Source: DATAWZ01 sp036266975
GTDB taxonomy: Bacteria > Actinomycetota > Thermoleophilia > Solirubrobacterales > Solirubrobacteraceae
Assembly (NCBI GenBank): GCA_036266975.1
Contig: DATAWZ010000157.1
Coordinates: 16,654-80,653 of the forward strand
Direction: 5' to 3'
DNA: 64,000 nt
Part shown: piece after piece, positions 8,169-17,179 of the stretch
How the letters are laid out: each line of letters starts with the position of its first letter
Position numbering within the stretch: position 1 is the first letter of the stretch
The notes under the pieces: model-generated
The model's database searches: none
The model's input: only the letters and a program-made list of their open reading frames with translations
What the model was told of the DNA's origin: nothing
Made by a program: the position numbers and the translations under genes

Positions 8169-10028
8169 CTACACGATGCCGCCGGCGCGGCGCTGGGCGC
8201 GGCGGATCTGCTGGAGGGCCTCACGCAGCTCGCCGCGCACGATCGGAGTGAGCTCGTCGGGGGCGATGAGGTTGTCCAGCGGCGCCGTGGCGGCGATCAG
8301 GGCGGCGTGATGTTCGAAGCGCACCCGTGCGATCACCTCGAAGCTCTCGCGCAGCGCGTCGGCCTGGGCCCGCTCGAGCCCGCCGGCGCTCGCCACCGCC
8401 TCGATCCGGTCCAGGGTCGGCGAGATCGTCACACCATGGGCGATCGCGTGCAGGCGCACGAGGTTCACCAGTGGGATGATCGCTCCGCGCTTCAAGTCCA
8501 GGCGCCCAACGGGCTCTCCGAAGCGGCCGGTCGCGAGCTGGCCGCGAAAGCCGACGGCCACTGGCGTACCGGTGGCGCTGCGGGCGAGCAGGCTCATGAA
8601 CTGGGGGTGGGCCCGGGCGGCGCGCATCCGCTCGCCCAGCGCGCCGGCGACCGCGAGCCCGCCGGCCGCCGTGCGGAAGTCGAAGGCGACCGTTGCCCGC
8701 ACCAGGTGTGACTCGTCGGGGGTCGACAGGCACTCCTGGAACGTCCGCAGCCAGTCTGCGCCAGACATCCGCCAGCGGCGGTCCCCGGCGAGCACGCCGT
8801 TGTGATCCAGGCCGATGCCGCAGCGTGCCAGCCCGTCGTTGACGTCGGCCCCCAGCCGCGCGAAGTACGCGTCGACCGCATCGTGCTCGTCCTCGGGCGG
8901 GGTCGCGTAGGCGAGCGCGTTGTCCTGGTCGGAGGCGAGGGTGAACTCTCGGCGGGCGGCGCTGCCCAGGTCCAGCCACGCCCAGGGCACCGGAGCGGGC
9001 CCGTGCCGCCAGATCGAAAAGTCGATCAGCCGGCTGACGACCGCGTCGTGTTGCAGGGAGAGCACCCGGCCGAGATCGCGCGAGGGCACGCCTGCGCGGG
9101 CGAGAGTGAGGAACAGCTGTGGCAGGTGCGAGACCGCGCGCGCGAGGACCCGCTCGTCGGCGGCGCCGAGGATCGTGTGGCGCAGGGCGATCGGGCTGCG
9201 GGCGTCCAGGCCCAGCAGGTCGGCGGCGGTCAACAGCCCGCAGATCCGCTCGCCGTCGAGCACGGCGAGATGGCTGGCGCCCGCTCCGAGCATGTCGACG
9301 GTGGCCTCGACCGCCAGCTGCCCCACGGGCGTGGTCGGGACCGGCCAGCGGGCAAGCTGTCCGACCGGCGCGTCCGGCGAAAGGGTGCCGGCCGCTGCGG
9401 CGGCGCGCACATCGGCGTCGCTGAGGATCCCCAGCGCGTCACCCGCGCCCTCGACGAGCACCGCGCCCAGCGGCTCCTCGCCGAGGAGGGGGAGCGCCGC
9501 GCGCAACGGCGCGTCCGCAGCGCAGAAGCGCGCCGGGCGCATGATGGCCGACACAGGGGTGGTGCCCACGTCGAGGAGCCCATGGACGGTGTGCCCGGTG
9601 CGGGTGAGCCGTTGGCGCATCGTGCTCGCCACGTAGGCGGCGCCCGCCTGCGTGCCGAGCACGCGCCGCGCCGCGGGCGCGGGCATCACGGCGCACTCGC
9701 ACGGCTCACGTGCCCTGACCGTGAACGCGGGCGCCATCGCCGTGAGCAGTGAGGGGTGCCCGAAGCACTCACCCGGCTCGAGCACCTGGATCACTTCGCC
9801 TTCGTGCACGAGCTCGACCGATCCGGAGAGGATCACCCACAGCCCCTGTGCCGGCGTCCCGTCCTCGACGAGCGCCGCCTCACCGGGTGCAAGCGTCCGG
9901 CGCTCGGCGACCGCGGCTACCGATTCGCGCTGCGGCCCTTCGAGGGCGACGAACGGAGGGTGGCCGGCGAGGAACTCGGCGAGCAGGGCACCATTAGCCG
10001 CACTTATGGGGGTAGTTGGAAATGTCAT
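8169..10028 (-). CDS. cNMP-binding/CBS/DUF294 nucleotidyltransferase-like sensor protein
   Basis: The 619-residue protein has an N-terminal cyclic-nucleotide-binding-like domain (about 20-130, with GECFGHPSLLTAMAP), a CBS pair (about 150-290, with ILSDADVRAAAAAG and GLLTAADLLGLDA) and a DUF294 domain from about residue 320. The last contains LGSAARREFTLASDQDNALA, which matches the GlnD/nucleotidyltransferase pattern G-S-x-x-R-x-E-x-T with the metal-binding D-x-D intact. DUF294 proteins are thought to be signal transducers related to the nitrogen sensor GlnD. It lies directly upstream of mgsABC on the same strand, consistent with sensing nitrogen or energy state. A paralogue with a broken D-x-D is at 19314-20879. 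Confidence 0.82.
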   Translation of the reverse strand: MTFPTTPISAANGALLAEFLAGHPPFVALEGPQRESVAAVAERRTLAPGEAALVEDGTPAQGLWVILSGSVELVHEGEVIQVLEPGECFGHPSLLTAMAPAFTVRAREPCECAVMPAPAARRVLGTQAGAAYVASTMRQRLTRTGHTVHGLLDVGTTPVSAIMRPARFCAADAPLRAALPLLGEEPLGAVLVEGAGDALGILSDADVRAAAAAGTLSPDAPVGQLARWPVPTTPVGQLAVEATVDMLGAGASHLAVLDGERICGLLTAADLLGLDARSPIALRHTILGAADERVLARAVSHLPQLFLTLARAGVPSRDLGRVLSLQHDAVVSRLIDFSIWRHGPAPVPWAWLDLGSAARREFTLASDQDNALAYATPPEDEHDAVDAYFARLGADVNDGLARCGIGLDHNGVLAGDRRWRMSGADWLRTFQECLSTPDESHLVRATVAFDFRTAAGGLAVAGALGERMRAARAHPQFMSLLARSATGTPVAVGFRGQLATGRFGEPVGRLDLKRGAIIPLVNLVRLHAIAHGVTISPTLDRIEAVASAGGLERAQADALRESFEVIARVRFEHHAALIAATAPLDNLIAPDELTPIVRGELREALQQIRRAQRRAGGIV

Positions 10029-10063
10029 GCCTCGTCGGGGATCGGCGCCGGCATCCTGAAGTG

Positions 10064-10564
10064 GTGCCCAGCGTCATGCTCCTCCATCAGAGCGTCGATG
10101 GCGAATACCTCGAGACCCGTGAGCCCCGCATGCGCGACCGGCTCGCGATGCGCCTGCACGGCGCCGACCTCGACGTTCAGCTCGCCTGCGGCGGATCGCC
10201 GGAGGGATCGATGGCGCTCGCCCTGCGAGCCAAGCTGCTCGGGCGGATGACGACGCGCAAAGCGCTGGCGGGTCGACTGTACGGGGTGCTCGCCGACGCC
10301 GAGCGCCCGCGGGTGAACTTCACCTCGCGCGTGCCCGTCTGCCGGCGCAAGGTCCAGCTCGCGCGGGCCGAGCTGGAGGCGCTCGCCGAGCGGCTCCGGC
10401 AGCCCGCGCCGGTCGCGGTCGAGGGGGTGGCCATGGCCCGGCGTCTGATCACCAACGGGTCCGGTCCTCTCTACACCCGGACCGATGCCGACGACCTGGC
10501 GGTCGCCGCCGAGCAGGCCCGCTTCGCGCTCGATCCCTGGGCGCACGAGCTCCGGGCCCTCTGA
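10064..10564 (+). CDS. hypothetical protein, 166 aa
   Basis: A basic, alanine-arginine-rich helical protein that I cannot place in a functional family. The pattern ALALRAKLLGRMTTRKALAGRLYGVL and the later EALAERLRQPAPVAVEGVAMARRLIT suggest stacked helices. It looks like a lineage-restricted actinobacterial protein. GTG 10064 is preceded by CATCCT six bases upstream, ATG 10076 is an alternative, and the longest frame (10016) would overlap the divergent DUF294 start. It stands convergent to the molybdopterin oxidoreductase, with only five bases between them. Confidence 0.5.
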   Translation: MPSVMLLHQSVDGEYLETREPRMRDRLAMRLHGADLDVQLACGGSPEGSMALALRAKLLGRMTTRKALAGRLYGVLADAERPRVNFTSRVPVCRRKVQLARAELEALAERLRQPAPVAVEGVAMARRLITNGSGPLYTRTDADDLAVAAEQARFALDPWAHELRAL

Positions 10565-10569
10565 CGCCC

Positions 10570-12660
10570 TCAGCCCGCGGCGACCGGCCGCGCCGGGGTT
10601 ACCGCTACCTCGAGGCCGTGGATCGCCGTGCTCGCGCCCATGTCGCTGGGCTGCGCGCGGGTGAGTGCGTTCACGTTCGCGCCTTCGGCGCTCAGCTTGG
10701 GCCATCCGCCCTTGGGGATCAGTCCGACCCCGGCGGGCAGCGCGTCGGTGATCGTGACCGGTACGACGAGGCTGCCGGACGCGCTGCTCACGCGCGCGAG
10801 CGCCCCCTCGAGCAGTCCGAGCGCATCCGCGTCGCCGGCGTTGACGCTGAGCGTGAGCCCGCCCGAGCGCTTCCGCACACGAGGGTCGTTGCCGAAGCTG
10901 GCGTTCAGCGACCAAGGCGAGGCCGGCGAGAGCAGCCGCAGTCGTCCCGCTGCAGGACGGGCGTCTGCCACCGGCCGGGGGAGGCGGCCATGCCCGTCGG
11001 CGGCGGCTGCCTCCGAGGCGAGTTCCACCCGCCCGCTCGGTGTCGGGAAGCGCAGGTCGGCGAACTGGACGATCGGGTCCTCGGGCCACAACGTCCCCGC
11101 CGCGGCGAGCCCGGCGAAGTCCCGCCCGCCCGCCGCGAGGACCTGGGCGATGATCTGCGCGTCGGGCTCGAGCAGCGGCGCGTCGCACAGGCCCAGCGCC
11201 CGGGCCAGCCGTCGGAAGATCTCGCTGTTCGGCAGCGCCTGGCCGAACGGCTCCACGGCGGCAACCTGCGCTGACAGGGCACGGTGGAAGTAGGGGACCA
11301 CCACGTCGTCGAACTCCAGCCAGCTCGCCGCGGGCAGCACCACGTCGGCGAGGTCGGCGGTGTCGGTCTGGAACAGGTCGGCGACGACCGTGAACAGGTC
11401 CTCGCGCTGCAGCGCGCGCCGTAGACGGCCCTGTTCGGGGCAGGATGCGGCCGGATTGACGTTCCAGCAGATCAACGCCCGCGAGCGCGCGGGGTCCTCG
11501 AGGTGGGTGGCCAGTTGCATGTGCGAGATCGCCGGCGGCGCTCGCGGGTAACGGTCCGCGCCGCTCAGGTAGTCCTCGTTCACGCTCCGGTTGGCAAAGC
11601 CGTTCAGGTAGAGGAAGCCCGCGCCCGGGCGGGCGAGGTTGCCGCTGACCGCCGGCAGCGTCCCGACGCTGCGCACGATGTTGCCGCCGCACGGCTGGCG
11701 CTGCAGACCCTGGCCGATCCACAGCAGCGAGGGCCCCTGTCCGTACAGGTGGGCGGCGCGCCCGATGTCGGCGGCGGGCACGCCAGTGCGCTCGGCGGTC
11801 CACGCCGGATCGCACGCAGCCGCGAGCCCGCGCAGCCCGTCCCAGCCGACCGCGTGGGCGGCCAGGAAGGCCTCGTCGGCGAGCCCATCGCGGGCCAACA
11901 CGTGGATGAGCCCGAAGGCGAGCGCGGCGTCGCTGCCGGGGAACGGCTGCAGGTGCAGGTCGGCCTGCTCGGCGGTGGGCGTGCGCACCGGGTCGACGAC
12001 CACCACCGCGGCGGGCGCCTCGGGAAGCCAGTGGTCGTGCTGGTGGGGGGCTGAGGCCGAGGGATTGGCGCCCCACACGAGGATGCAGCGTGCGTGCGCC
12101 GCGGTGCGCGGATCGAACCCCTCGAGCGAGCTGCCGTACACATAGGTGAGCGCGGTGTGGCCGGCGTCGTTGCAGATCGTGTCCGGTGCCACCTCGGTTG
12201 CGCCCAGGCGGCGCATCAGCCGCATCGGGAAGAAGTAGGACAACAGCGAGAAGCTGCCGGTGTAATGGGAGTAGGTGATCGTCTCGCCCGGGATCGCGCT
12301 CAGGCGCTCGGCCACGAGCGCGACTGCCTGCTCCCAGGTGGCCGCCTGGAACCGCCCGCTCCCCTTGGGCCCCGAGCGCACGAGCGGCTCGGTCAGGCGC
12401 GCGGCCGGGTCCAGGTAGACGCCGTTGTAGGCGAGTGTGCACTTGCGACAGAGCTTGCCGCGGCTCACCGGGTGATCGGGATCACCCCGGACGTGCACCA
12501 CCCGCCCGTCTCCAGCGACGCGTACGAGCACACCGCACGCGTCGTAACAGTCGCGTGGGCAGGTGGTGCGAACGTCGCGCGGGATTGGACTCAGCTGTCG
12601 ATTGCCAGGTGGACGGGGATCTTCGCGCGGCGCTGCACGCGCTGCGGCTCCTGCGACCAC
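10570..12660 (-). CDS. molybdopterin (bis-MGD) oxidoreductase, formate-dehydrogenase-like
   Basis: The N-terminal region has the 4Fe-4S pattern TTCPRDCYDACGVLV and GKLCRKC, followed by molybdopterin-guanine-dinucleotide binding segments (ILVWGANPSASAPHQHDHW, LQRQPCGGNIVRSVGTLPAVSGN, DLFQTDTADLADVVLPAASWLE) and a C-terminal beta-barrel dinucleotide domain. About 696 residues is normal for a single-subunit family member. ICNDAG at about residue 170 lies where the molybdenum ligand usually sits, so its Cys may be the ligand. The substrate is not certain; formate is attractive because amine demethylation next door would generate C1 units. No electron-transfer partner or FdhD is nearby. GTG 12660 overlaps the upstream usp gene by 70 bases. 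Confidence 0.78.
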   Translation of the reverse strand: MVAGAAARAAPREDPRPPGNRQLSPIPRDVRTTCPRDCYDACGVLVRVAGDGRVVHVRGDPDHPVSRGKLCRKCTLAYNGVYLDPAARLTEPLVRSGPKGSGRFQAATWEQAVALVAERLSAIPGETITYSHYTGSFSLLSYFFPMRLMRRLGATEVAPDTICNDAGHTALTYVYGSSLEGFDPRTAAHARCILVWGANPSASAPHQHDHWLPEAPAAVVVVDPVRTPTAEQADLHLQPFPGSDAALAFGLIHVLARDGLADEAFLAAHAVGWDGLRGLAAACDPAWTAERTGVPAADIGRAAHLYGQGPSLLWIGQGLQRQPCGGNIVRSVGTLPAVSGNLARPGAGFLYLNGFANRSVNEDYLSGADRYPRAPPAISHMQLATHLEDPARSRALICWNVNPAASCPEQGRLRRALQREDLFTVVADLFQTDTADLADVVLPAASWLEFDDVVVPYFHRALSAQVAAVEPFGQALPNSEIFRRLARALGLCDAPLLEPDAQIIAQVLAAGGRDFAGLAAAGTLWPEDPIVQFADLRFPTPSGRVELASEAAAADGHGRLPRPVADARPAAGRLRLLSPASPWSLNASFGNDPRVRKRSGGLTLSVNAGDADALGLLEGALARVSSASGSLVVPVTITDALPAGVGLIPKGGWPKLSAEGANVNALTRAQPSDMGASTAIHGLEVAVTPARPVAAG

Positions 12661-13121
12661 AGCATGTCTGCGACCAGCCGTAGGCGAGACCGGTCCGCCC
12701 CCATCACGATCATCGAGCAGCCGAGCGTCTCGGCCGCGCCGCAGATCCGCTGGGTGGCCTTCCGCGTTCCGAGCACCTCACCGTGGGCCCGCAGCCCCCG
12801 GGAGCCCAGCGATCGCACCGCCCGCCGCACCTGGTCGCGCTGCTCATCCCATTCCGCGCGGGTGGGCAGCAGGCCGGGGTTGGGCAGCCCGAAGGACACG
12901 CCGTGCACGCGGGCGATCGATAGCACGTGAACCGTCCCGCCCGCGCCACCGGCCAGCTCGGTCGCCAGCGCCAGGCTCTCGCGGCTGAACGGACGCCCTT
13001 CGCTCGCGAGCAGCACGGTCGCGGTTGGGGCCGCGACCGTGCGGGAGGGGATCCCTCGCGAGCGCAGGGCGCCGCCCCGCCGCCGGCTGACTGCCCCGGC
13101 GGATGCCGCGTGGGCGCTCAC
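12591..13121 (-). CDS. universal stress protein (UspA-like)
   Basis: A 176-residue single-domain UspA-type protein with a 30-residue basic N-terminal extension. The fold is recognised from TATVLLASEGRPFSRESLALATELA, the mid-protein RAEWDEQRDQVRRAVRSLGSRG helix and IVMGADRSRLRLVADMLWSQEPQRVQRRAKIPVHLA; the usual nucleotide-binding loop G-x2-G-x9-G-S is only partly preserved. It lies between the permease and the oxidoreductase. Its GTG overlaps the permease stop as GTGA, indicating translational coupling. Confidence 0.78.
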   Translation of the reverse strand: MSAHAASAGAVSRRRGGALRSRGIPSRTVAAPTATVLLASEGRPFSRESLALATELAGGAGGTVHVLSIARVHGVSFGLPNPGLLPTRAEWDEQRDQVRRAVRSLGSRGLRAHGEVLGTRKATQRICGAAETLGCSMIVMGADRSRLRLVADMLWSQEPQRVQRRAKIPVHLAIDS

Positions 13122-14701
13122 GACATCGCCTCAGCGGCCGTCACCGCGCCGCCCGCCGGTATCGCCGGGTCGCCCGTACCGCCCCCGGCCGACTCCCCCT
13201 GACCGCCCCGTTTGTCCTCGATGTGGTGCCGGTACCAGTAAAAGGGAAGGTAGAGGGCGAGCACGCCGAACCCCATGAAGTAATACGGCAGCGTCGACTT
13301 GCCGGCCTGAGAGCACTTACACGAGGCGTATATCGGGCCGCCGTAGACGTAGATCACCAGGAAGAACGCCGCCAGCGCGAGCGCGACGTACTTCATCGGC
13401 TCCGGCAGCCGCACCGGCCGGGGCAGGTTCGGGCGCGTCTGGCGGAGGTGGTAGTAGGCGTACAGCACCGGGATCATGATGATGAGATAGCCGACGTTCG
13501 AGAACGTGTAGATCTGCACGGCGCCGCCCATGAACACCACAGCGATCGACGCGCCCACGGTGAACAGCATGCCGCCGGACGGGACGCCGTGACGGTTGAG
13601 CTTGGAGAAGAACCTGGGGAAGTTGCCGTCGGCCGACATCTGGTGCAGCGAGCGGGCCGTACCGGTGATTGCGTTCAGCGCCGAGAGCACGAGGGCGATG
13701 ATCAGCATCCAGGCGATGATCCAGTTGAGCGTCGAGCCGCCCCCGCCTCCGAGCACCTTCGAGGCGAAGCCGACGAAGATCGTCTTCGGGTCAACCAGCG
13801 CCGAGTTGCCTAGCGTCTTGGTGCCGAGCACGATGATGAACGCGACCGGGATCATCGTGTAGATGAACAGGCCGTAGCCGCCCTCGAGGTTCAGCGCGAT
13901 CTTGGCGTCGCGCCTGGGGTCCTTGCACTCGCCGATGTAGCAGGCGGCCGCCTCCATCGCGAGGACGTTCCAAGTGAGCAGGAACGCGAACGCGAGATAT
14001 ATCGTCCACCAGTTGTGGCCGAACTGGCCGGCGAAGAAGCCGGTGCCGTCGGTGTGGCGGAAGGTGAACAGCCAGCTGAAGTGGGCGACCGAGGGGTGGA
14101 AGATCCACGAGATGGCCAGGAAGGTCATCGGGATCATCGCGAACATCGCGAGCACGGTGGCGAAGCTCGCCCCGAAGCGCAGGCCCAGGTAGGAGGGGAT
14201 GAACAGCAGCAGGATCCCGACGACGGAGATCGCGAGCGTCCACCAGGCGATTGGCGTATCGATCGGGGTGAATCCCTTGGTCGAGAGGTGGAAGAGATCG
14301 ACCATGTAGAACGACGCGAGGATCATGTTCAGCGGCGCGACCGGGAACCAGCCGAGCCAGTACCCCCACGCCCCGAACGCCCCGAGGTGCTTCGCCCCCC
14401 GCGGCCACTTGTCCTTCAGCGCCGGATAGATGTACGAGGGTAGGCCCCCGGCACGCTCGGGCATCATCGCCGCGAGCTCGGCGAGGAACATGCACAGCAG
14501 CCAGCCGCACGCGGTAATCAGGAAGATGACCGGGATCGCGGCCGCGCCGAGCGAGGTGACCATCGTCGGCCCGATGCCGGTGACGAGGATCGTCCCCGCC
14601 AGGCCGATGACGAACGCGCTCCACCAGTTCGCCGTCTTCGGCATGCCCGCGTGGACATATTCGAGCGAGTCGCCCTGAGTCGCCGCTGCTTCGCTGGCCA
14701 T
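13118..14701 (-). CDS. APC-superfamily amino-acid/amine permease
   Basis: The 527-residue protein has about twelve hydrophobic segments. An early GLAGTILVTGIGPTMVTSLG matches the first helix of the APC fold, and NAITGTARSLHQMSADGNFPRFFSKLN is the conserved cytoplasmic loop of amino-acid permeases. ATG 14701 is chosen over the longer frame because GGAGGT lies four bases upstream. The location at the head of an operon with usp and a molybdopterin oxidoreductase, in the middle of the amine cluster, makes an amine or glutamate-derived compound a plausible substrate, which is inference. The C-terminal tail is glycine-rich and soluble. Confidence 0.82.
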   Translation of the reverse strand: MASEAAATQGDSLEYVHAGMPKTANWWSAFVIGLAGTILVTGIGPTMVTSLGAAAIPVIFLITACGWLLCMFLAELAAMMPERAGGLPSYIYPALKDKWPRGAKHLGAFGAWGYWLGWFPVAPLNMILASFYMVDLFHLSTKGFTPIDTPIAWWTLAISVVGILLLFIPSYLGLRFGASFATVLAMFAMIPMTFLAISWIFHPSVAHFSWLFTFRHTDGTGFFAGQFGHNWWTIYLAFAFLLTWNVLAMEAAACYIGECKDPRRDAKIALNLEGGYGLFIYTMIPVAFIIVLGTKTLGNSALVDPKTIFVGFASKVLGGGGGSTLNWIIAWMLIIALVLSALNAITGTARSLHQMSADGNFPRFFSKLNRHGVPSGGMLFTVGASIAVVFMGGAVQIYTFSNVGYLIIMIPVLYAYYHLRQTRPNLPRPVRLPEPMKYVALALAAFFLVIYVYGGPIYASCKCSQAGKSTLPYYFMGFGVLALYLPFYWYRHHIEDKRGGQGESAGGGTGDPAIPAGGAVTAAEAMS

Positions 14702-14813
14702 GCGCACCTCCGCCATTCGTGTTCGGGGCCGGCCAAGCGTGACCGGCGCCGGGGAGGCTGACAAGAGAGAAGCGGTCCACAATCCGGGCCGTCGCTATGG
14801 CCAGCGCGCACAC

Positions 14814-14826
14814 GGACCTGCGGTCC
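14814..14826. promoter_or_regulatory. inverted repeat in the divergent permease/ABM-like intergenic region
   Basis: GGACC-TGC-GGTCC is a perfect 5-bp dyad in the 218-bp region between divergent genes 14701 and 14920. A further GGTCC half lies at about 14774. It could be an operator. No regulator can be assigned. Confidence 0.3.
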
Positions 14827-14919
14827 AACGAGTTTGTGTGATCCGGCCCAGGTCTGGCAGGGCCGGGGTGATTACGCTGGCCGCGACCCGGACGAACTCC
14901 CGGCATTGAAAGGATCTCC

Positions 14920-15438
14920 GTGGCGATCTACCTGAGCATGCAGCGCGTTCGCTTCTCCAGCCCGGACGCCTACGAGAAGTTCAAGGTCGTGTTCGCCGAC
15001 ACGCGACACCACCTCATGCAGCTCCCCGGCTTCATCCATCTCACCTGGTGGGAGCACCCGGACGACCCGGGGTGGTTCAACGAGTGCAGCATGTGGGCCA
15101 GCAAGGAGGCGCTGCGCGACTGGCACGTGAACACGTACCACAAGTACGCCAAGGCCTGGGCGGCCAACGGCGCGATCATGGAGGACATCATCAACAACTT
15201 CGAGCTCGCGGGCACGCGGCTGCTGCGCGTTTGCCCGTGCTGCGGAGAGTTCCAGGACAAGGAATACGAACTCGGCTGCGAGCAGGCCGTACTCGCCGAG
15301 AAGTGCCCCAAGTGCACATTCACCTTCCCGGTCCTGGGCGAGATGCCGTCGAGCTTCGCGGTGTTCAAGGATCTCTCGCCCGCGCCTGACCTGGACCTCG
15401 CGATGAGCGACGACGGGCTGCAACCCGTCGCGACGTAG
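14920..15438 (+). CDS. ABM-like dimeric alpha-beta barrel domain fused to a zinc-ribbon-like tail
   Basis: The first 95 residues resemble a short ferredoxin-like (antibiotic-biosynthesis-monooxygenase/EthD-like) barrel: IYLSMQRVRFSSPDAYEKFK, LPGFIHLTWWEHPDDP, ECSMWASKEALRDWHVNTYHKYAKAW. The remaining 75 residues contain RVCPCCGEFQ and EKCPKCTFTF, two knuckles spaced like a zinc ribbon. The GTG start has AAAGGA seven bases upstream. It stands divergent from the permease operon and convergent with the PucR-type regulator, ending one base from it. I recognise no characterised protein with this architecture. Confidence 0.65.
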   Translation: MAIYLSMQRVRFSSPDAYEKFKVVFADTRHHLMQLPGFIHLTWWEHPDDPGWFNECSMWASKEALRDWHVNTYHKYAKAWAANGAIMEDIINNFELAGTRLLRVCPCCGEFQDKEYELGCEQAVLAEKCPKCTFTFPVLGEMPSSFAVFKDLSPAPDLDLAMSDDGLQPVAT

Positions 15439-15439
15439 A

Positions 15440-17179
15440 TCAGCGCTTACCGGGGCGACCGTGCAACCGCGCGAGCTTGATCGCGAGCTCGAGCGAGAGC
15501 ATGTCGTCCCGGTCCAGCCGTAGGCCGGTCAGCTCCTCGATGCGGGCCAGCCGCTGGCGCAGCGTGTTCGGGTGGATGAACAGTCCCTGCGCGCTCTCGA
15601 TCACGCTGCGCCGCTCTGACAGATAGCGCTCGAGGGTGTCGAGCAGCGCGGTGCGGCGCTGCTGGTCGTAGGCGATCAGCCGGTCGACCGCGGCGCGCAT
15701 CCGATCGCGCGGCGCGTCCTCGGCGCCGATGTGAACCAGGTAACGGTAGGCCCCGACGTCGGAGTAGGCGATCGCGCCGCCGCCGTCGAGCAACGCGCGC
15801 CCGACCGTCGCCGAGTCGAGCGCCTCGCGGTAGGCGCGGGCCGCCTCGCCGGGCTCCTGGCGCGGCTCGCTGATCCCGATCACCGCGCCGCTGCGCGCGC
15901 CGAGCTCGCGGACGGCGCGCAGGATCGCCTCGACCGCCGAGCCGCGGCCCTCACCGAAGGCGAGCAGCGCACGGACCGGGCCCGGCCCGGCCTCGACGGC
16001 TGCGCGCGGGACGAGCTCGCCGATCCGCCCGCCGAGCTGGGCCGCCGTGGCACGCCACTCGACCGAGGCCGACTCCCTCCCCCGGGCCGGCACGGCGTGC
16101 AGCAGGACGTAGGGGGAACGCAGGTCGCAGCTGAGCTGCTCGGCCTTGGCCGTCGCGAAGGCCGTCGCTCCGGCGGCGAGGGCTTCGAAGAGGTCGTTGA
16201 CGGCGTTGGCATTGGTGAGCGCCTCGATCAGCTCGGCACGCTTGATCGCCACCGCGACCAGGTGCGCGATCGCGCGGGCGATCTCGATGTCCTCGTCGCC
16301 GAACGTGCGCCCGGGGCGCCCGCCGGCACACACCAGGCCGACGCGCTCCCCGCCGGCGGACAAGGGGGTCACGAGCAGGTCGTCGACGTCCAGCTCGGGC
16401 CAGAGCGCCTGCGCTGGAGGTCCGGCACCGCCGGCGCCGTCGAGCGCGTCGAGCAGCAGCGCAGCGGCCGACAGGGTCGCCGGCGCCGCCTCGGGCACCG
16501 AGGCCAGCACACGCAGTCCCCCCTCATCCAGGCGGTAGACCTGACAGACCGCGGCGCCGAGCAGGCCGGAAAGGCCGTGGGCGACCAGCGGACCGAGATC
16601 AGCGACACCGGTCGCCGCCGCGACCTGCTGTGCGAGCCGGGAGAGACCGGTGAGCGCGTCGACCCTTCGGTGCTCGCGGTCGAACAGCTGGGCGTTCTCG
16701 ATCGCCCCACTCACCAGCGAGGCGATGTGCTCGAGCAGCGTGAGCGTGTCGTCAGGGAACTCGTGCGGGGCCTGGGTGTGCAGCACGATGACCCCGATCG
16801 TCTCGCCGGCTCGGGAGAGAATCGGCACGGCGACCATTGACTGAAAGCGCTCCTCCTGCAGCAGCGGTACGTACTTCATCCGTGGGTCGTGCATCGCTCG
16901 CTCGCGGATGAACTGCGGCGTGCGGTGGCGCGCGACCCACCCGGTAAGTCCCTCGTGCAGCGAGAGCTGAACGTTGCCGACCGCGTCGGCGAAGACCGGC
17001 GAGGCCGCGCGGATCGTCAGATAGTCGGCGTCGAGCAGATAGATGAAGCACGCGTGACAGCCGGTCGCCTCGGTGGCCAGCTCGACGACCCCCTGCAGCA
17101 TGGGTGCCAGCTCCAACGAGGACGACACGAGCTTGATCACCCCGTAGAGGGGATGGCTCTCCTCGCCAAGTCCGCGCAC
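15440..17179 (-). CDS. GAF-GAF-PucR-type helix-turn-helix transcriptional regulator
   Basis: The 579-residue protein has two GAF-like sensor domains (about 10-170 and 175-325) and a C-terminal PucR-family helix-turn-helix (LERYLSERRSVIESAQGLF then IHPNTLRQRLARIEELTG, about 520-560). PucR-type proteins are usually activators of purine, nitrogen or amine catabolism. It is divergent from the gmaS candidate, so control of gmaS is likely. GTG 17179 was chosen because CATACT on the minus strand ends six bases upstream; an ATG at 17296 would overlap the gmaS start and lacks a ribosome site. Confidence 0.78.
   Translation of the reverse strand: MRGLGEESHPLYGVIKLVSSSLELAPMLQGVVELATEATGCHACFIYLLDADYLTIRAASPVFADAVGNVQLSLHEGLTGWVARHRTPQFIRERAMHDPRMKYVPLLQEERFQSMVAVPILSRAGETIGVIVLHTQAPHEFPDDTLTLLEHIASLVSGAIENAQLFDREHRRVDALTGLSRLAQQVAAATGVADLGPLVAHGLSGLLGAAVCQVYRLDEGGLRVLASVPEAAPATLSAAALLLDALDGAGGAGPPAQALWPELDVDDLLVTPLSAGGERVGLVCAGGRPGRTFGDEDIEIARAIAHLVAVAIKRAELIEALTNANAVNDLFEALAAGATAFATAKAEQLSCDLRSPYVLLHAVPARGRESASVEWRATAAQLGGRIGELVPRAAVEAGPGPVRALLAFGEGRGSAVEAILRAVRELGARSGAVIGISEPRQEPGEAARAYREALDSATVGRALLDGGGAIAYSDVGAYRYLVHIGAEDAPRDRMRAAVDRLIAYDQQRRTALLDTLERYLSERRSVIESAQGLFIHPNTLRQRLARIEELTGLRLDRDDMLSLELAIKLARLHGRPGKR

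Noticed and set aside
8156..8172. Imperfect hairpin GTAG-A-CGC-TT-GCG-CTAC at the end of the first DUF294 gene
   Set aside because: It has a bulge, only seven pairs and no T run, so it is too weak to call as a terminator.
11604..12145. Short frames on both strands inside the molybdopterin gene
   Set aside because: They are Ser/Pro/Arg-rich shadows in other frames.
14900..14920. Riboswitch upstream of the ABM-like gene
   Set aside because: Only a short dyad and a ribosome site are visible; no recognisable aptamer core.
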